64,000 bases of DNA from Rhabditoides inermis (lineage: Eukaryota; Nematoda; Chromadorea; Rhabditida; Rhabditidae), in the NCBI GenBank assembly GCA_963966185.1, contig CAWZYM010000183.1, forward strand, positions 270,501 through 334,500, written 5' to 3'. Shown piece by piece: positions 20,316-30,834 of this stretch. How positions within the stretch are numbered: position 1 is the first letter of the stretch; each line of letters opens with the position of its first letter. Under the pieces are notes generated by a model, which did no database searches, was not told the DNA's origin, and was given only the letters and a program-made list of their open reading frames with translations. Both the position numbers and the translations under genes were made by a program.

Positions 20316-20777
20316 AGACGCACCATAGCGCATGTTGACAGCGCCCGCGATGTCAGTGAGCTTGGCCGTCGTTTTCTTGCAGGCCTTGAAATCCTTGCCG
20401 AGGCCCGCGATGTTCTTGACGCTAACATCCTGCAATGCACTACAGTAACAAACTCTCTGCCTTAATTGCTATAACACATGTTATGTATGGCTACATACGT
20501 TTCACTACGAGTACACATGATATACGACGACTCAACGACTCACACTGAGGAACTGGCGGAACGCGTGTTTCTCGAGCGGCTCTCCGCGGATGGTGGCTGC
20601 GGCGAGGGGTGCAGAGGGAGGGGCGACGCCATCTGCGGCACGCGACGTCCTGACGGTCGTCTTCCGGGTGGCGACGGGAACAGCCATGGTGGAGCGCACA
20701 GCCTCCCTGGACCGCGCGGGCGACGCAGAGCGCGTGGCCTTCGGAACTCCAGCGGTGTTCTTGTGAAGGTTCGACAT
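18904..20777 (-). CDS. Protein tyrosine phosphatase A (nematode compact type)
   Basis: Nine minus-strand exons join in phase: 20544-20777 (ATG), 20324-20429, 20035-20162, 19920-19988, 19764-19866, 19565-19679, 19317-19510, 19163-19275, 18904-19075 (TAG). Classical PTP features in order: an NMRYDNVPLVDESRL block equal to the phosphotyrosine-loop region, the HYHFCEWPD loop with the general-acid Asp, and the P-loop HCSAGIGRTG with catalytic Cys and Arg intact (exon 19317). A Q-loop remnant and a Glu-rich tail ending AHMD follow. It would hydrolyse phosphotyrosine on proteins in the cytosol; no signal peptide or membrane segment. Nematode genomes carry many such compact, often germline-expressed PTPs; that role is inference. 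All splice sites are standard. It is a diverged partner of the plus-strand gene at 31,311. Confidence 0.9.
20207..20318. repeat. GA/GC microsatellite
   Basis: GA runs broken by GCGCGAG segments, in the intron between phosphatase A exons 20162 and 20324. A (CG)-purine alternation at 20,270-20,292 could form Z-DNA. Confidence 0.95.
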
Positions 20778-20834
20778 CTTCGTGATGTTGCTGATGAGCG
20801 AGCTGATATCCTACCCATGCCGGTGGTGCCTTTT

Positions 20835-21240
20835 TGTACGGTGCGGTTGGATGTAAATTGACGAGTTCGTCATTTGAGCCAATGAGTTTTGTGCTAATGA
20901 GAGGTGATAAGTGGATTTCATTTGATAGTCAGATTGCGATGGATAAACCGCTCTCTCGCTGAGTCATTGTAAACGCCGCTTATTGCACGTTATCGATTGT
21001 GGCAGCTAATTCTGACAGGAGCGGATACGTTTCTCCTACAAAACAATGAGTGTTGAGGTTGAGGAAGAGAAGCGTTGGAAAGGGAATAGTAGTAGAAAAG
21101 ACGTCTTTGAAGAGATACGTTTCACGTTTAGATCGCGGTACTTTTGTTTCAGGTGATCGCTTCTACTTCGATTGACAACGATTCAGAGAGAAGCAACTCC
21201 GAAGGATGGTGAGTGAGTTCAGGATAAGGTAATAGGATTG
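20835..21240 (-). repeat. Inner arm of inverted duplication: shared upstream region of phosphatase A
   Basis: Almost identical in reverse complement to 30,835-31,258. The match begins about 45 bp upstream of each ATG and runs for about 400 bp. A 17-bp duplication of TCCGCTCCTGTC exists only in the other copy. Likely holds both promoters, oriented outward. Confidence 0.88.
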
Positions 21241-21269
21241 TGAGTTGGTGTGTGGGGTCTGATTCGTTT

Positions 21270-21420
21270 CTTACTTCCTGACTGTTTCTACTTTTTGATG
21301 GTTCCATTCAATATTGAGTGGGGTTCTAATAGGTAATATATTGCTTGGAATGACTGTTTACCTTATCCTTCGTAATGGTTTTGTGATGTTCGGCCACGAT
21401 GTCCACGCTTTGTGAATTAT
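21270..21420 (-). repeat. Copy of 235-bp repeat family (inverted)
   Basis: Reverse complement of part of the unit tandemly repeated at 29,440-30,740: it includes ACCTATTAGAACCCCACTCA and ACCATTACGAAGGATAAGGT in reverse. It marks the inner end of the left arm. Confidence 0.8.
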
Positions 21421-21830
21421 AGAGAGCGCGCAGCGCCCTCTCTTTTTTGGTTTAGGATAGGGCTCGCGCCAGAATTTTCAAGAAACGATATCTAAAGTGT
21501 TAGCAACAATGTGAACTGATCTATTCATGTTAGTTAGATTCGCACCGTTCCGTAGGACAGACCATTGGTCGTGGGCATCTTTGTATCTTTTCTCCGAAGG
21601 AAGTTATAAGCGATCTCGCGCACCCATGAGGCGAGAGGCCAGCGTGTGGGTGGGTGGGCGTCTGTCCGGTAACTCTTACTCTCTGCCAAAAGCGTACTCT
21701 CTCGCGTTTTCTGCGCGTGTTCTCCAACTAGCACTTTGAGTGTAGTTCGCCCTGCCGCCGCCAGCGTCTAATTCGCGCCGGGTTTGCGTTGTTTTGGGTT
21801 CGCCAATTATAACCAGGAGAAAGACTCCGA
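21418..21830 (-). repeat. Dispersed repeat; inverted copy of 5,430-5,803
   Basis: Same element as at 5,430-5,803 in opposite orientation, starting AGAGAGCGCGCAGCGCCCTC and ending near AACCAGGAG. Confidence 0.75.
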
Positions 21831-22560
21831 AGGGTAGTGAAAAAATATAATATTTATTCTAATTGCATCAACAATTATTATACAAGATCAAGGTTTACAA
21901 AACTCTTATAGATCAGGGGACAAGTGAAACATGTGAAATGTGTGAAAGTTACAGTATCGCATCAATGAAAGATAGAAAAGTGAAATAGGATGAATTGAAA
22001 GCGTGCGGGGGTAATTTGTTGACTATTTCATAAACTCGATGAGAAAGAAATGCTTTTACATTGTTTTTGTTAGGTTTTGACAGGGGAAAAACTTTTGTTG
22101 TGGCTCCGCGAGTCCGACTCGATCGAACCTCAAAAATGGCAGACACACACAAGTCGGTTTCGCCCCTCCACAGTCTGTACACAAATGCCAGGTCCGATCT
22201 ATGTGGGGGAAAAACGTTTTTTGAAACGTAACGGCAATCCGAAACGTAACGTGTGATCTGTGGTACAGGAGAGTAAGAAGAGAGAGAACGGCCGAGAGTT
22301 TGTTAGTATTTGTAAACGTTGATAGAAGAGCAGAACGATATAAAAAAGACAGAGAGAGAAGGGCAGAAAGTGAGAGTGAGAGAGAGAGAGAACAGTGAAA
22401 GAGAGAGAGAGAGAGAGAGAAGGAACAGTGAAAGAGAGAGTAGGGACAAAGAGAAGGAGAGAACAGAGGGAGTGAGAGATAGTAGTTTTTGATATAATCC
22501 AGATGAATAGTCATAATTCAGCACTTATTTAAAACTTCTATGAAATTTAACAAAAGGACA
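21831..22560. other. Repeat-rich spacer
   Basis: AT-rich sequence, then a GA-rich tract at about 22,280-22,475 with GGAACAGTGAAAGAGAGAG units. A piece around 22,130-22,260 resembles the reverse complement of 5,335-5,420. No gene seen. Confidence 0.55.
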
Positions 22561-22643
22561 TATATTTTTTGAAAAGTACTTGCGTAAACAGATAAACTTT
22601 GTCTTATCTCAATGCAGCAAAAGCACATGCATAAAGCGTTCAC

Positions 22644-23240
22644 TGTGACGTATGCTGCGCACACGGAAACCTAGCATGAACTTAACAGCACTCTCTGATG
22701 CTACCATGCCGCCGCCGAGCGCTCGCTGACGCATCTCTCTCCCACACGCGCGTCGCACGTACATCTGATCTCTCGCCCTCGCTCTCTCTCCCCTCTCACC
22801 CGCACTTCGCATTACTGAGAGAGAGAGAGAGAGTACAGGCAGACAGTTAAAGAGAGAGGCTTCTGGCCACATTCCTCAAAGACCAACTGACCAATCAACC
22901 TACATCCAGTTGCATCACTTTCCACACCACTCTCATGATCACTTCACTTCATGTCCGAGACAATGCTAATTTGTTGTCATTCCAGGCCACAATTGCCTGC
23001 CGGCGATCCCCCGGCCGCCGCCAGCACTCTCTCCAGCCCACGCCTTCAAGGAGTATGTAAGAACTCCGACAAGCCGTCTCATCGTCAACTTAAATAATGC
23101 TTATTGCATTCTGCCCTTTTCTTAGATAAAACTGCCTTTTCGTGCCGTATCACGTGTGTGTTCTTGTGTGTGTTGGGCAAGGTGCTAGCCTCGTTCAACT
23201 CCGCTGCCGCCCACCTTGGCCAGGTGGCGGTATGAGTTAC
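22644..23240 (+). repeat. 5' LTR
   Basis: 597 bp, begins TGTGACGTATGCTGCGCACA, ends GGTATGAGTTAC. A short GA run sits at about 22,818. Differs from the 3' LTR at only a handful of positions, so insertion is recent. Confidence 0.88.
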
Positions 23241-23257
23241 TGGTAGCAGCGAGCATC
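23241..23257 (+). other. Primer-binding site
   Basis: TGGTAGCAGCGAGCATC directly abuts the 5' LTR and starts TGG, as expected for pairing with a tRNA 3' CCA end. I do not assign the tRNA. Confidence 0.7.
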
Positions 23258-24205
23258 TTATTATTACTTAATAAGACTTTCCACCCCCTCCCCCCCCTCC
23301 CCGGGTCTCTCTCTCTCTCTGGCCCAGCGACCGCTTCCCGCGCAAACGTTGGCATTTCACCCTCTCTTCACACACCCCACCGGCAGATTGCGCGTTTTGT
23401 TCCGAGAAGAGTGCTTCTTGCACCGCATTTGAAGTTTGACCCGTACTGGCATGGCGACCCATCAGTACGTTGTAGTAAAACCCACTCCCCCGAGCGGAGT
23501 GGTTGCGCATTTCCGAGTTTACTAGTCATGGGACGCAGCATCCCCCAGACACCAGAGACAGGACGCAGTTTCCACTGTTGCGCGGTATGACGTTCGATCC
23601 TTGCCTGTCGAGGTTTTAGCAGCGTGTGCAGCGTTGCGAGCAGCGAATGAGCTGTTGCTTTTTAGCACTTTGTTCCGTTCCATATTCAGTGTCACCGCTT
23701 TTCGCGACTCTGTTTCCGTTCCATAGCCCGTCCGCTATCAGCCCATTACGTCTACTGCCCGAGTCACATCTGTTGCCCGCGATAATCCACTCTCGGATCG
23801 GGTTTTTGCCACCTTCCACTCAATCTACTTAATTCGCGCTGAGCCCTACAGTCGCATTACACATCTGACTGAGCGCGAAACCAGATACAGTATCACCACG
23901 CAACATATCACGATGACACGGTCACCACATTGCGTAAACATCTCACCATAGCGCAGAAAGCCCTTTTGAAAGCGTCTCACAGTACATATCACAACATAAC
24001 ACCCCTCAATGTCTTTTCTACGCCCATGCCATCCGCATTTTTTCTCCCACTAGCGCTCTTCTTTCATACGCGTCTTTTTCATCAACACACCATTTTTCAT
24101 TCGCATCGCATTCCAGTCACCTATACTACTTGCGCATTCCTATTTCCTATTGCCAATTAGGGAGGTACGCCCGCTCCGACCACTCCAGCACCTGCTGCTG
24201 ACACC

Positions 24206-24318
24206 TTGGCTTCTGCCACTATCCCTGACTGTCTCCAGGCTTCTGCCACTATCCCTGGCTGTCTCCAGGCTTCTGCCACTATCCCTGACTGTCTCCAGGC
24301 TTCTGCCACTCTCTGCAC
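24206..24318 (+). repeat. 30-bp tandem repeat, 3-4 copies
   Basis: Unit GCTTCTGCCACTATCCCTGA plus CTGTCTCCAG repeats in phase within an open frame, inside the LTR element. Confidence 0.88.
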
Positions 24319-25087
24319 CTGCTCCCACTTTCTAGGGCTTCTGCCCCTTCCACAAGCAACAACGAGTCAAACATTTCTAGATGTTCCACGTTTAAGAAGA
24401 ACTCGGAGTCAGGAGACAATGACGCCGAAGCTCAAGACCCGACTCTACCCGTCAGACAGCAAAGCAGTAGCCAGGTGGTAGCCGAAGAAGAATACTGTAA
24501 GTTCATTTATGTTTCAAACATCTTTGGCGAACTTTGTATGAACAGCCCAGTTACTCGCACACTGACAGATCAGATATCATTGTCGCGACTTATGCCAGTA
24601 CTAATCAATTAACAGCTCGGTACTCGCTGTAGAAATAGAGTAGACCAATCGCTCACATCCACCACCTATACCTATTTAATCACTCCGGTGTTGCACCTTG
24701 CGACCGATTAAACACACTGGACACTGGCCAAAGCAGTAGCCGCCAGTTTAATGAGCAATCCCGCAGCTTTTCTGCGCTCTCTCACCGACATTGTAGCAAA
24801 TATTGTAGAAAAACGTGTAGTCAGAGTGCGGAACTGCTTGCTTTTTCCCCGGCCAGATCCACCTCGTTCCATTCCGTTCCAACCAAGGCAGTGCCACGCA
24901 GTTATAGTTACTCTAGACTATCACAATGCTCCCCCTCAATCAGTAGCTATTCTCTCCTCTTCCAAATTGCAGATTGCAGCACGGTAAGTCCGGTCATTAC
25001 AAGATTGGCAAACAATCCGCATTCGCCTTTCACCTAATCAGCGGAGAGTGTAGTACGGTAACCATCAAATTCCGCCCACTTTTACCG

Positions 25088-26715
25088 ACACGCCCACCGC
25101 CTTGCTCATCAACACGCTCACCGACACGCCCGCCGCCTTGCCCATCAACACGCTCACCGACACGCCCGCCGCCTTGCCCATCAACACGCTCACCGACACG
25201 CCCGCCGCCTTGCCCATCAACACGCTCACCGACACGCCCGCCGCCTTGCCCATCAACACGCTCACCGACACGCCCGCCGCCTTGCTCATCAACACGCTCA
25301 CCGACACGCCCGCCGCCTTGCCCATCAACACGCTCACCGACACGCCCGCCGCCTTGCCCATCAACACGCTCACCGACACGCCCGCCGCCTTGCCCATCGA
25401 CACGCTCACCGACACGCCCGCCGCCTTGCCCATCGACACGCTCACCGACACGCCCGCCGCCTTGCCCATCAACACGCTCACCGACACGCCCGCCGCCTTG
25501 CCCATAGACACGCTCACCGACACGCCCGCCGCCTTGCCCATCGACACGCTCACCGACACGCCCGCCGCCTTGCCCATCGACACGCTCACCGACACGCCCG
25601 CCGCCCTGCTCATCAACACGCTCACCGACACGCCCGCCGCCTTGCCCATCGACACGCTCACCGACACGCCCGCCGCCCTGCTCATCAACACGCTCACCGA
25701 CACGCCCGCCGCCTTGCCCATCGACACGCTCACCGACACGCCCGCCGCCTTGCCTATAGACACGCTCACCGACACGCCCGCCGCCCTGCTCATCAACACG
25801 CTCACCGACACGCCCGCCGCCGTGCCCATCGACACGCTCACCGACACGCCCGCCGCCTTGCCTATAGACACGCTCACCGACACGCCCGCCGCCCTGCTCA
25901 TCAACACGCTCACCGACACGCCCGCCGCCTTGCCCATCGACACGCTCACCGACACGCCCGCCGCCCTGCTCATCAACACACTCACCGACACGCCCGCCGC
26001 CTTGCCCATAGACACGCTCACCGACACGCCCGCCGCCTTGCCCATCGACACGCTCACCGACACGCCCGCCGCCCTGCTCATCAACACGCTCACCGACACG
26101 CCCGCCGCCTTGCCCATAGACACGCTCACCGACACGCCCGCCGCCTTGCCTATAGACACGCTCACCGACACGCCCGCCGCCCTGCTCATCGACACGCTCA
26201 CCGACACGCCCGCCGCCTTGCCCATCGACACGCTCACCGACACGCCCGCCGCCCTGCTCATCAACACGCTCACCGACACGCCCGCCGCCTTGCCCATCGA
26301 CACGCTCACCGACACGCCCGCCGCCTTGCTCATCAACACGCTCACCGACACGCCCGCCGCCTTGCTCATCAACACACTCACCGACACGCCCGCCGCCTTG
26401 CCCATCAACACGCTCACCGACACGCCCGCCGCCTTGCCCATCAACACGCTCACCGACACGCCCGCCGCCTTGCCCATCGACACGCTCACCGACACGCCCG
26501 CCGCCTTGCTCATCAACACGCTCACCGACACGCCCGCCGCCTTGCCCATCAACACGCTCACCGACACGCCCGCCGCCTTGCTCATCAACACGCTCACCGA
26601 CACGCCCGCCGCCTTGCTCATCAACACACTCACCGACACGCCCGCCGCCTTGCCCATCAACACGCTCACCGACACGCCCGCCGCCTTGCTCATAGACACG
26701 CTTACCGACCCCCCA
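25088..26715 (+). repeat. 36-bp GC-rich minisatellite, about 45 copies
   Basis: Unit CGACACGCTCACCGACACGC then CCGCCGCCTTGCCCAT. Variation is confined to a few positions: CCCAT/CTCAT/CCTAT, CAAC/CGAC/AGAC and CCTTG/CCCTG. The variants fall in mixed runs such as alternating CTCATCAAC and CCCATCGAC units, which suggests expansion of 2-3 unit blocks. Lies wholly inside the LTR element. Confidence 0.95.
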
Positions 26716-26745
26716 CAACGGAACTTCCCCGCACCACTTCCATGA
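25102..26745 (+). CDS. Long repetitive ORF inside LTR element (doubtful)
   Basis: 547 codons open on the sense strand, 45 repeats of the 12-residue unit DTLTDTPAALPI and variants, then a short unique end PQRNFPAPLP. Because the unit is 36 bp, any frame without a stop in one unit stays open throughout; two minus frames of about 620 codons are open too. So openness alone is weak evidence. If made, the protein would be a disordered repeat with no Gag or Pol motif. It may just be the by-product of minisatellite growth. Confidence 0.25.
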   Translation: MLINTLTDTPAALPINTLTDTPAALPINTLTDTPAALPINTLTDTPAALPINTLTDTPAALLINTLTDTPAALPINTLTDTPAALPINTLTDTPAALPIDTLTDTPAALPIDTLTDTPAALPINTLTDTPAALPIDTLTDTPAALPIDTLTDTPAALPIDTLTDTPAALLINTLTDTPAALPIDTLTDTPAALLINTLTDTPAALPIDTLTDTPAALPIDTLTDTPAALLINTLTDTPAAVPIDTLTDTPAALPIDTLTDTPAALLINTLTDTPAALPIDTLTDTPAALLINTLTDTPAALPIDTLTDTPAALPIDTLTDTPAALLINTLTDTPAALPIDTLTDTPAALPIDTLTDTPAALLIDTLTDTPAALPIDTLTDTPAALLINTLTDTPAALPIDTLTDTPAALLINTLTDTPAALLINTLTDTPAALPINTLTDTPAALPINTLTDTPAALPIDTLTDTPAALLINTLTDTPAALPINTLTDTPAALLINTLTDTPAALLINTLTDTPAALPINTLTDTPAALLIDTLTDPPQRNFPAPLP

Positions 26746-27230
26746 CGCTGCCCAACAACACCACCACGGACACGCGTGACACCACAGCAGTGAACCTTCG
26801 ACCGAGCCCAGCGGAAACCAAGGAGAATACCCAAGACTTCTCGGATCTGGTCTTCTGGCGCGCTGACGTCTTCGCACAATCCACACCCACAAGCGTGACC
26901 ACGATGACTCCTACCACGCACTGTGAATCACCACCGTATCTGGCAGAGCTGGCACCCCCGAACGCCAGTTCTCCACTCCAAATCGACACCCCTGAAACCG
27001 CGCTCCTGAAGGAGGCTCCGTCGCCCCCGCCCCGGTCTATGTCCCCTCGTCTCCGGCTTATAGCCCCTCGCCCAGCCCTGTGCCCAAGGCTTTTTGCCTC
27101 CTCTCTCTCACTACGGCAGAGAACGCCGCTCGTTCGGCCCTTCCAAACCGGACCAGCACCGCCACGCCCACCCAGTCGTCCAGCGCCGGGCTACTCACCT
27201 CACCCGTTCGCAACCCGCAATGGGGAAAGC

Positions 27231-27826
27231 TGTGACGTATGCTGCGCACACGGAAACCTAGCATGAACTTAACAGCACTCTCTGATGCTATCATGCCGCC
27301 GCCGAGCGCTCGCTGACGCATCTCTCTCCCACACGCGCGTCGCACGTACATCTGATCTCTCGCCCTCGCTCTCTCTCCCCTCTCACCCGCACTTCGCATT
27401 ACTGAGAGAGAGAGAGAGTACAGGCAGACAGTTAAAGAGAGAGGCTTCTGGCCACATTCCTCAAAGACCAACTGACCAATCAACCTACATCCAATTGCAT
27501 CACTTTCCACACCACTCTCATGATCACTCCACTTCATGTCCGAGACAAATGCTAATTTGTTGTCATTCCAGGCCACAATTGCCTGCCGGCGATCCCCCGG
27601 CCGCCGCCAGCACTCTCTCCAGCCCACGCCTTCAAGGAGTATGTAAGAACTCCGACAAGCCGTCTCATCGTCAACCTAAATAATGCTTATTGCATTCTGC
27701 CCTTTTCTTAGATAAAATTGCCTTTTCGTGCCGTATCACGTGTGTGTTCTTGTGTGTGTTGGGCAAGGTGCTAGCCTCGTTCCACTCCGCTGCCGCCCAC
27801 CTTGGCCAGGTGGCGGTATGAGTTAC
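27231..27826 (+). repeat. 3' LTR
   Basis: 596 bp, same ends as the 5' LTR. An 11-bp purine-rich stretch ending AAAGC precedes it. Confidence 0.88.
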
Positions 27827-28031
27827 TTTACAAATACTAACACAAACCTGCGCATTCGGGAAAGTTCTGTTGATACTAACCAGTGAACACGAATAGGAGA
27901 GATAAGAGAGAAAGAGAGGAGAGAGAGGTGCAGGTTTGTGTTAATATTAGTAAACGCTTTATGCATGTGCTTTTGCTGCATTGGGATAAGACAAAGTTCA
28001 TCTGTTTCCGCAAGTTCTTTTCAAAAAAATA

Positions 28032-28872
28032 CAGTGATCAGTTTGTATTCACCTAGGGTGAATGTCGTGGATGAACAATCACTTCTCATACGTTTCTTAC
28101 ATTTTATATAGCTACTCCCTAGCTGTAACTACTTTTTTTGATGGTGCCCTCTACTGTTGAATGGGGTTCTAAGTTGGAATACTATCGGTGAAAAGAGAAT
28201 GAGGGAGAGGGGGGAGAGAGAGGATGAAAGAAATAATGGGAAAGAGAGGAAAGGAGAGGCATTGAGGAATAGTCACTTGCCGTGCTTAGTTATAGGACGA
28301 TGTCGCTCGGTTTGTTATCCGTGACGTATTGACAATCCAAATGTGCCTGCATCTAATTCACACTCTTCTCAATTGCAATCCTGTACCCTGTCGAGAAGAC
28401 TCCATAGGTCCCTTTACATTTCATATCATGGCATATGCCATGTTCAGCTAGAACCATTTCCTATGCTTAGCAATCTCGTTTATTTGCACACATTTTACTC
28501 GTATTAGAGTTCTTTTCAGAGCGAAAAAAACCACACGACAATAGTACACGAGTTAATCGATGAAGTGAAATCGGAATACAAAACGAGTAGTGTGGGCGAG
28601 TCTCTCGAGTGGGCGGGATCAGAGAGAGCGGAGCAAGTCGTGCTTGTCAGACTGACCTCGTCCTTTTGTCGAATCTCCTCCTCCTCCTGTTCTTCTCGAC
28701 GTACTTTTACCATTAACTGAAATCTTCTCTGTCACCAGCTTATCCAACAGCCGAACGACGACGAGCCTGATGGGTCGATTAAAATCGATACGCACCTTCA
28801 TACATGCGGTATGCGGTACACGACTGGTGTGGACTAGAGCATAATGGCGAGGGGAAAAGACACGACCTGGGC
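28032..28872. other. Repeat-rich spacer, no gene
   Basis: 28,032-28,180 is an inverted partial copy of the 235-bp repeat family. A GA-rich stretch follows at about 28,195-28,260. The rest, including open frames at 28,516-28,801 (minus), has no recognisable motif. Confidence 0.55.
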
Positions 28873-28912
28873 AGAGACGACCACGTAGACGACTTTCTAC
28901 GTGGTCGTCTCT
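28873..28912. other. Perfect 16-bp stem hairpin
   Basis: AGAGACGACCACGTAG (28873-28888) and its reverse complement (28897-28912), 8-nt loop. Confidence 0.8.
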
Positions 28913-28973
28913 ACGAACGTCTTCTTCTTCTTCCTCTCACTCACACACACAAACACGAGACATTTCATGTTAT

Positions 28974-29005
28974 TCTCTCTCTCTTTCTCTCTCTTTCTCT
29001 CTCTT

Positions 29006-29050
<45 letters not shown>

Positions 29051-29070
29051 TTCTCTCTGTCTCTCTGTCA
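28974..29070. repeat. (CT)n/(TTTCTCTC)n microsatellite
   Basis: CT-rich simple repeat directly before the dispersed repeat shared with 3,705-3,870. Confidence 0.95.
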
Positions 29071-29215
29071 CTTACTATACTCCCTCCCTCCTTTCTCTCG
29101 CACCACCTTGTCTGGCTCCAGCGGGCAGTAGCCGATGTCTGCTGCTGCTGGGGAGTGGTAGTGATGGGCGTGGCTTCGATGGGCGGTGAGTTCTGCTCTT
29201 TCTCTATGTAACAAA
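29055..29215 (+). repeat. Dispersed repeat; direct copy of 3,705-3,870
   Basis: Shares the CTTTCTCTCGCACCACCTTG start and the GTGATGGGCGTGGCT end with the first copy. Confidence 0.7.
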
Positions 29216-30007
29216 ATCGCCTGATTCAAATTCGCCTGATACGAGAAGCGTGAAAATTGTGCTTTGTGGCCGAGCATCACAAAACCATTACATATAAAGT
29301 ATACATTAGTATACATTAGAACCGCACTCAACACTGGAGGGAACCATGAAAAAAAGTAATTACAGCCAGGAATTAGCTAAATAAAAGGTAAGAAACGTAT
29401 CAGAAGTGATTGTTCATTAGATAAATACAAACTGATCACTGTATTCACAAAGCGTGAACATCGTGGCCGAACATCACAAAACCATTACGACGGATAAGGT
29501 AACCAGTCATTCCAATCAATATATTACCTATTAGAACCCCACTCAATAATAAACAGAACCATCAAAAGAATAGAAAGAGTCGGGGAGTAGCCATATAAAA
29601 GGTAAGAAACGTATAAGAAGTGATTGTTCATCCACGACATTCACCCTAGGTAAATACAAACTGATCACTGTATTCACAAAGCGTGGACATTGTGGCCGAA
29701 CATCACAAAACCATTACGACGGATAAGGTAACCAGTCAATCCAATCATTATATTACCTATTAGAACCCCACTCAATAATAAACAGAACCATCAAAAGAAT
29801 AGAAAGAGTCGGGGAGTAGCCATATAAAAGGTAAGAAACGTATAAGAAGTGATTGTTCATCCACGACATTCACCCTAGGTAAATACAAACTGATCACTGT
29901 ATTCACAAAGCGTGGACATCGTGGCCGAACATCACAAAACCAATACGACGGATAAGGTAACATCCAGTCATTTCAATCACTATATATAATTTGTTTATTC
30001 ATAAAGC

Positions 30008-30238
30008 ATGTGGGGGGTACACAGAGAGAAATACAACATGACGAAAAGAGAGTGTAAGCAGCTCTTGTCGACGTTGACCGACCCCCGTCGACCCGGTACA
30101 ACTACGCTTTCCAGAGATCAGTATTTAAACGTGATCTATGCGGAAAGACGAAGTCTCGCCACTCGATATGGGACAGAGGAGAGTGAGGAAAACGGACCAG
30201 GTTATGCCGTTTGCCACCACTTCTCACTGAATGAATAA
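30008..30238 (+). CDS. Unknown 76-codon ORF
   Basis: ATG to TAA open frame with balanced composition (begins MWGVHREKYNM, contains TLSRDQYLNVIYAERRS). It sits in an insertion within the 235-bp tandem repeats. No known domain, no flanking splice sites. Could be part of a mobile element. Confidence 0.2.
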   Translation: MWGVHREKYNMTKRECKQLLSTLTDPRRPGTTTLSRDQYLNVIYAERRSLATRYGTEESEENGPGYAVCHHFSLNE

Positions 30239-30266
30239 TCCAGCTTCATATTTTAGTTAAGATTAC

Positions 30267-30506
30267 CTAGAACCTGGTTGGATCATTTATACAAAGTAGT
30301 GTTGAAACTGTTCCGTTTTTACTATGGAAGTTTATTAAATCATTTAGTCTCTTTCGGAATAGGGGTTTTTCATGAACAGAGACCACGTAACTTGGAAGTG
30401 AATTCCAAACATTAAAGACTGTGTATGTTAAAAAAGATTGTTCTACAGTAGTTTTTGCGTTTGTGAGTAATTTGAGACCATTCGAACGTGAGTAATTTGA
30501 GACCAT
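30267..30506 (-). pseudogene. LINE reverse-transcriptase C-terminal tail fragment
   Basis: About 79 codons. The stretch TVFNVWNSLPSYVV...LFRKRLNDLI is the pattern seen at the C-terminus of many non-LTR retrotransposon polyproteins (VWNSLP... F...L). Nothing of the polymerase core remains. Inserted in the tandem repeat array. Confidence 0.55.
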
Positions 30507-30834
30507 TATTACCTATTAGAACCCCACTCAATATTAAATGGAACCATCAAAAAATAGGAGGAGTCGGGGAGTAGCTATATAAAAGGTAAGAAACGTATAA
30601 GAAGTGATTGTTCATCCACGACATTCACCCTAGGTAAATACAAACTGATCACTGTATTCACAAAGCGTGGGCATCGTGGTTGAACATCACAAAACCATTA
30701 CGACGGATAAGGTAACATCCAGTCATTTCAATCACTATATATTACCTATTAGAACCAATATTATATGTAACCATCAAAAAGTAGAAACAGTCAGGAAGTA
30801 AGAAACGAATCAGAACCCGCGCACCAACTCACAA

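Larger units (their letters stand above)
22644..27826 (+). mobile_element. Non-autonomous LTR retrotransposon
   Basis: Two near-identical long terminal repeats (22644-23240 and 27231-27826) flank a 4.0-kb interior. Flanking 5-bp duplication: TTCAC at 22639-22643 versus TTTAC at 27827-27831; the empty site in the related foldback copy reads TTTAC, so the left copy has one substitution. A primer site TGGTAGCAGCGAGCATC follows the left repeat directly, and a purine tract TGGGGAAAG precedes the right one. No reverse transcriptase, integrase or protease reading frame is visible, so it must rely on a helper. TSD length fits BEL/Pao or Gypsy; I cannot decide which. Plus orientation is set by primer site and purine tract. 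Confidence 0.88.
22561..28031. mobile_element. Foldback element copy 2, split by LTR retrotransposon
   Basis: Left arm 22,561-22,643 (AAAAGTACTTGCGTAAACAG, AAAGCACATGCATAAAGCG) breaks at the LTR element; the rest resumes at 27,827 (TTTACAAATACTAACACAAA) and closes with the right arm at about 27,930-28,031. Rejoined, it matches the foldback element at 4,699-5,024. Confidence 0.85.
29440..30740 (+). repeat. 235-bp tandem repeat family, interrupted
   Basis: Units contain CACAAAGCGTGGACATCGTG, CATCACAAAACCATTACGAC, ACCTATTAGAACCCCACTCA and GATTGTTCATCCACGACATT. Copies at about 29,440, 29,680, 29,920 (broken) and 30,500, with degenerate ones to about 30,830. The third unit is interrupted at about 29,990-30,500 by an unknown ORF and LINE debris. 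Inverted pieces of the same unit occur at 21,270 and 28,032. Confidence 0.85.

Noticed and set aside
25088..26715. CRISPR-like appearance of regular repeats
   Set aside because: Units are contiguous with no unique spacers, in a eukaryotic LTR element; it is a minisatellite.
25030..26921. Two minus-strand ORFs of about 620 codons (GGGRVGERVD and AAGVSVSV repeats)
   Set aside because: They are shadows of the 36-bp minisatellite: a 36-bp unit without stops stays open in every such frame. The element's sense strand is plus by primer site and purine tract.
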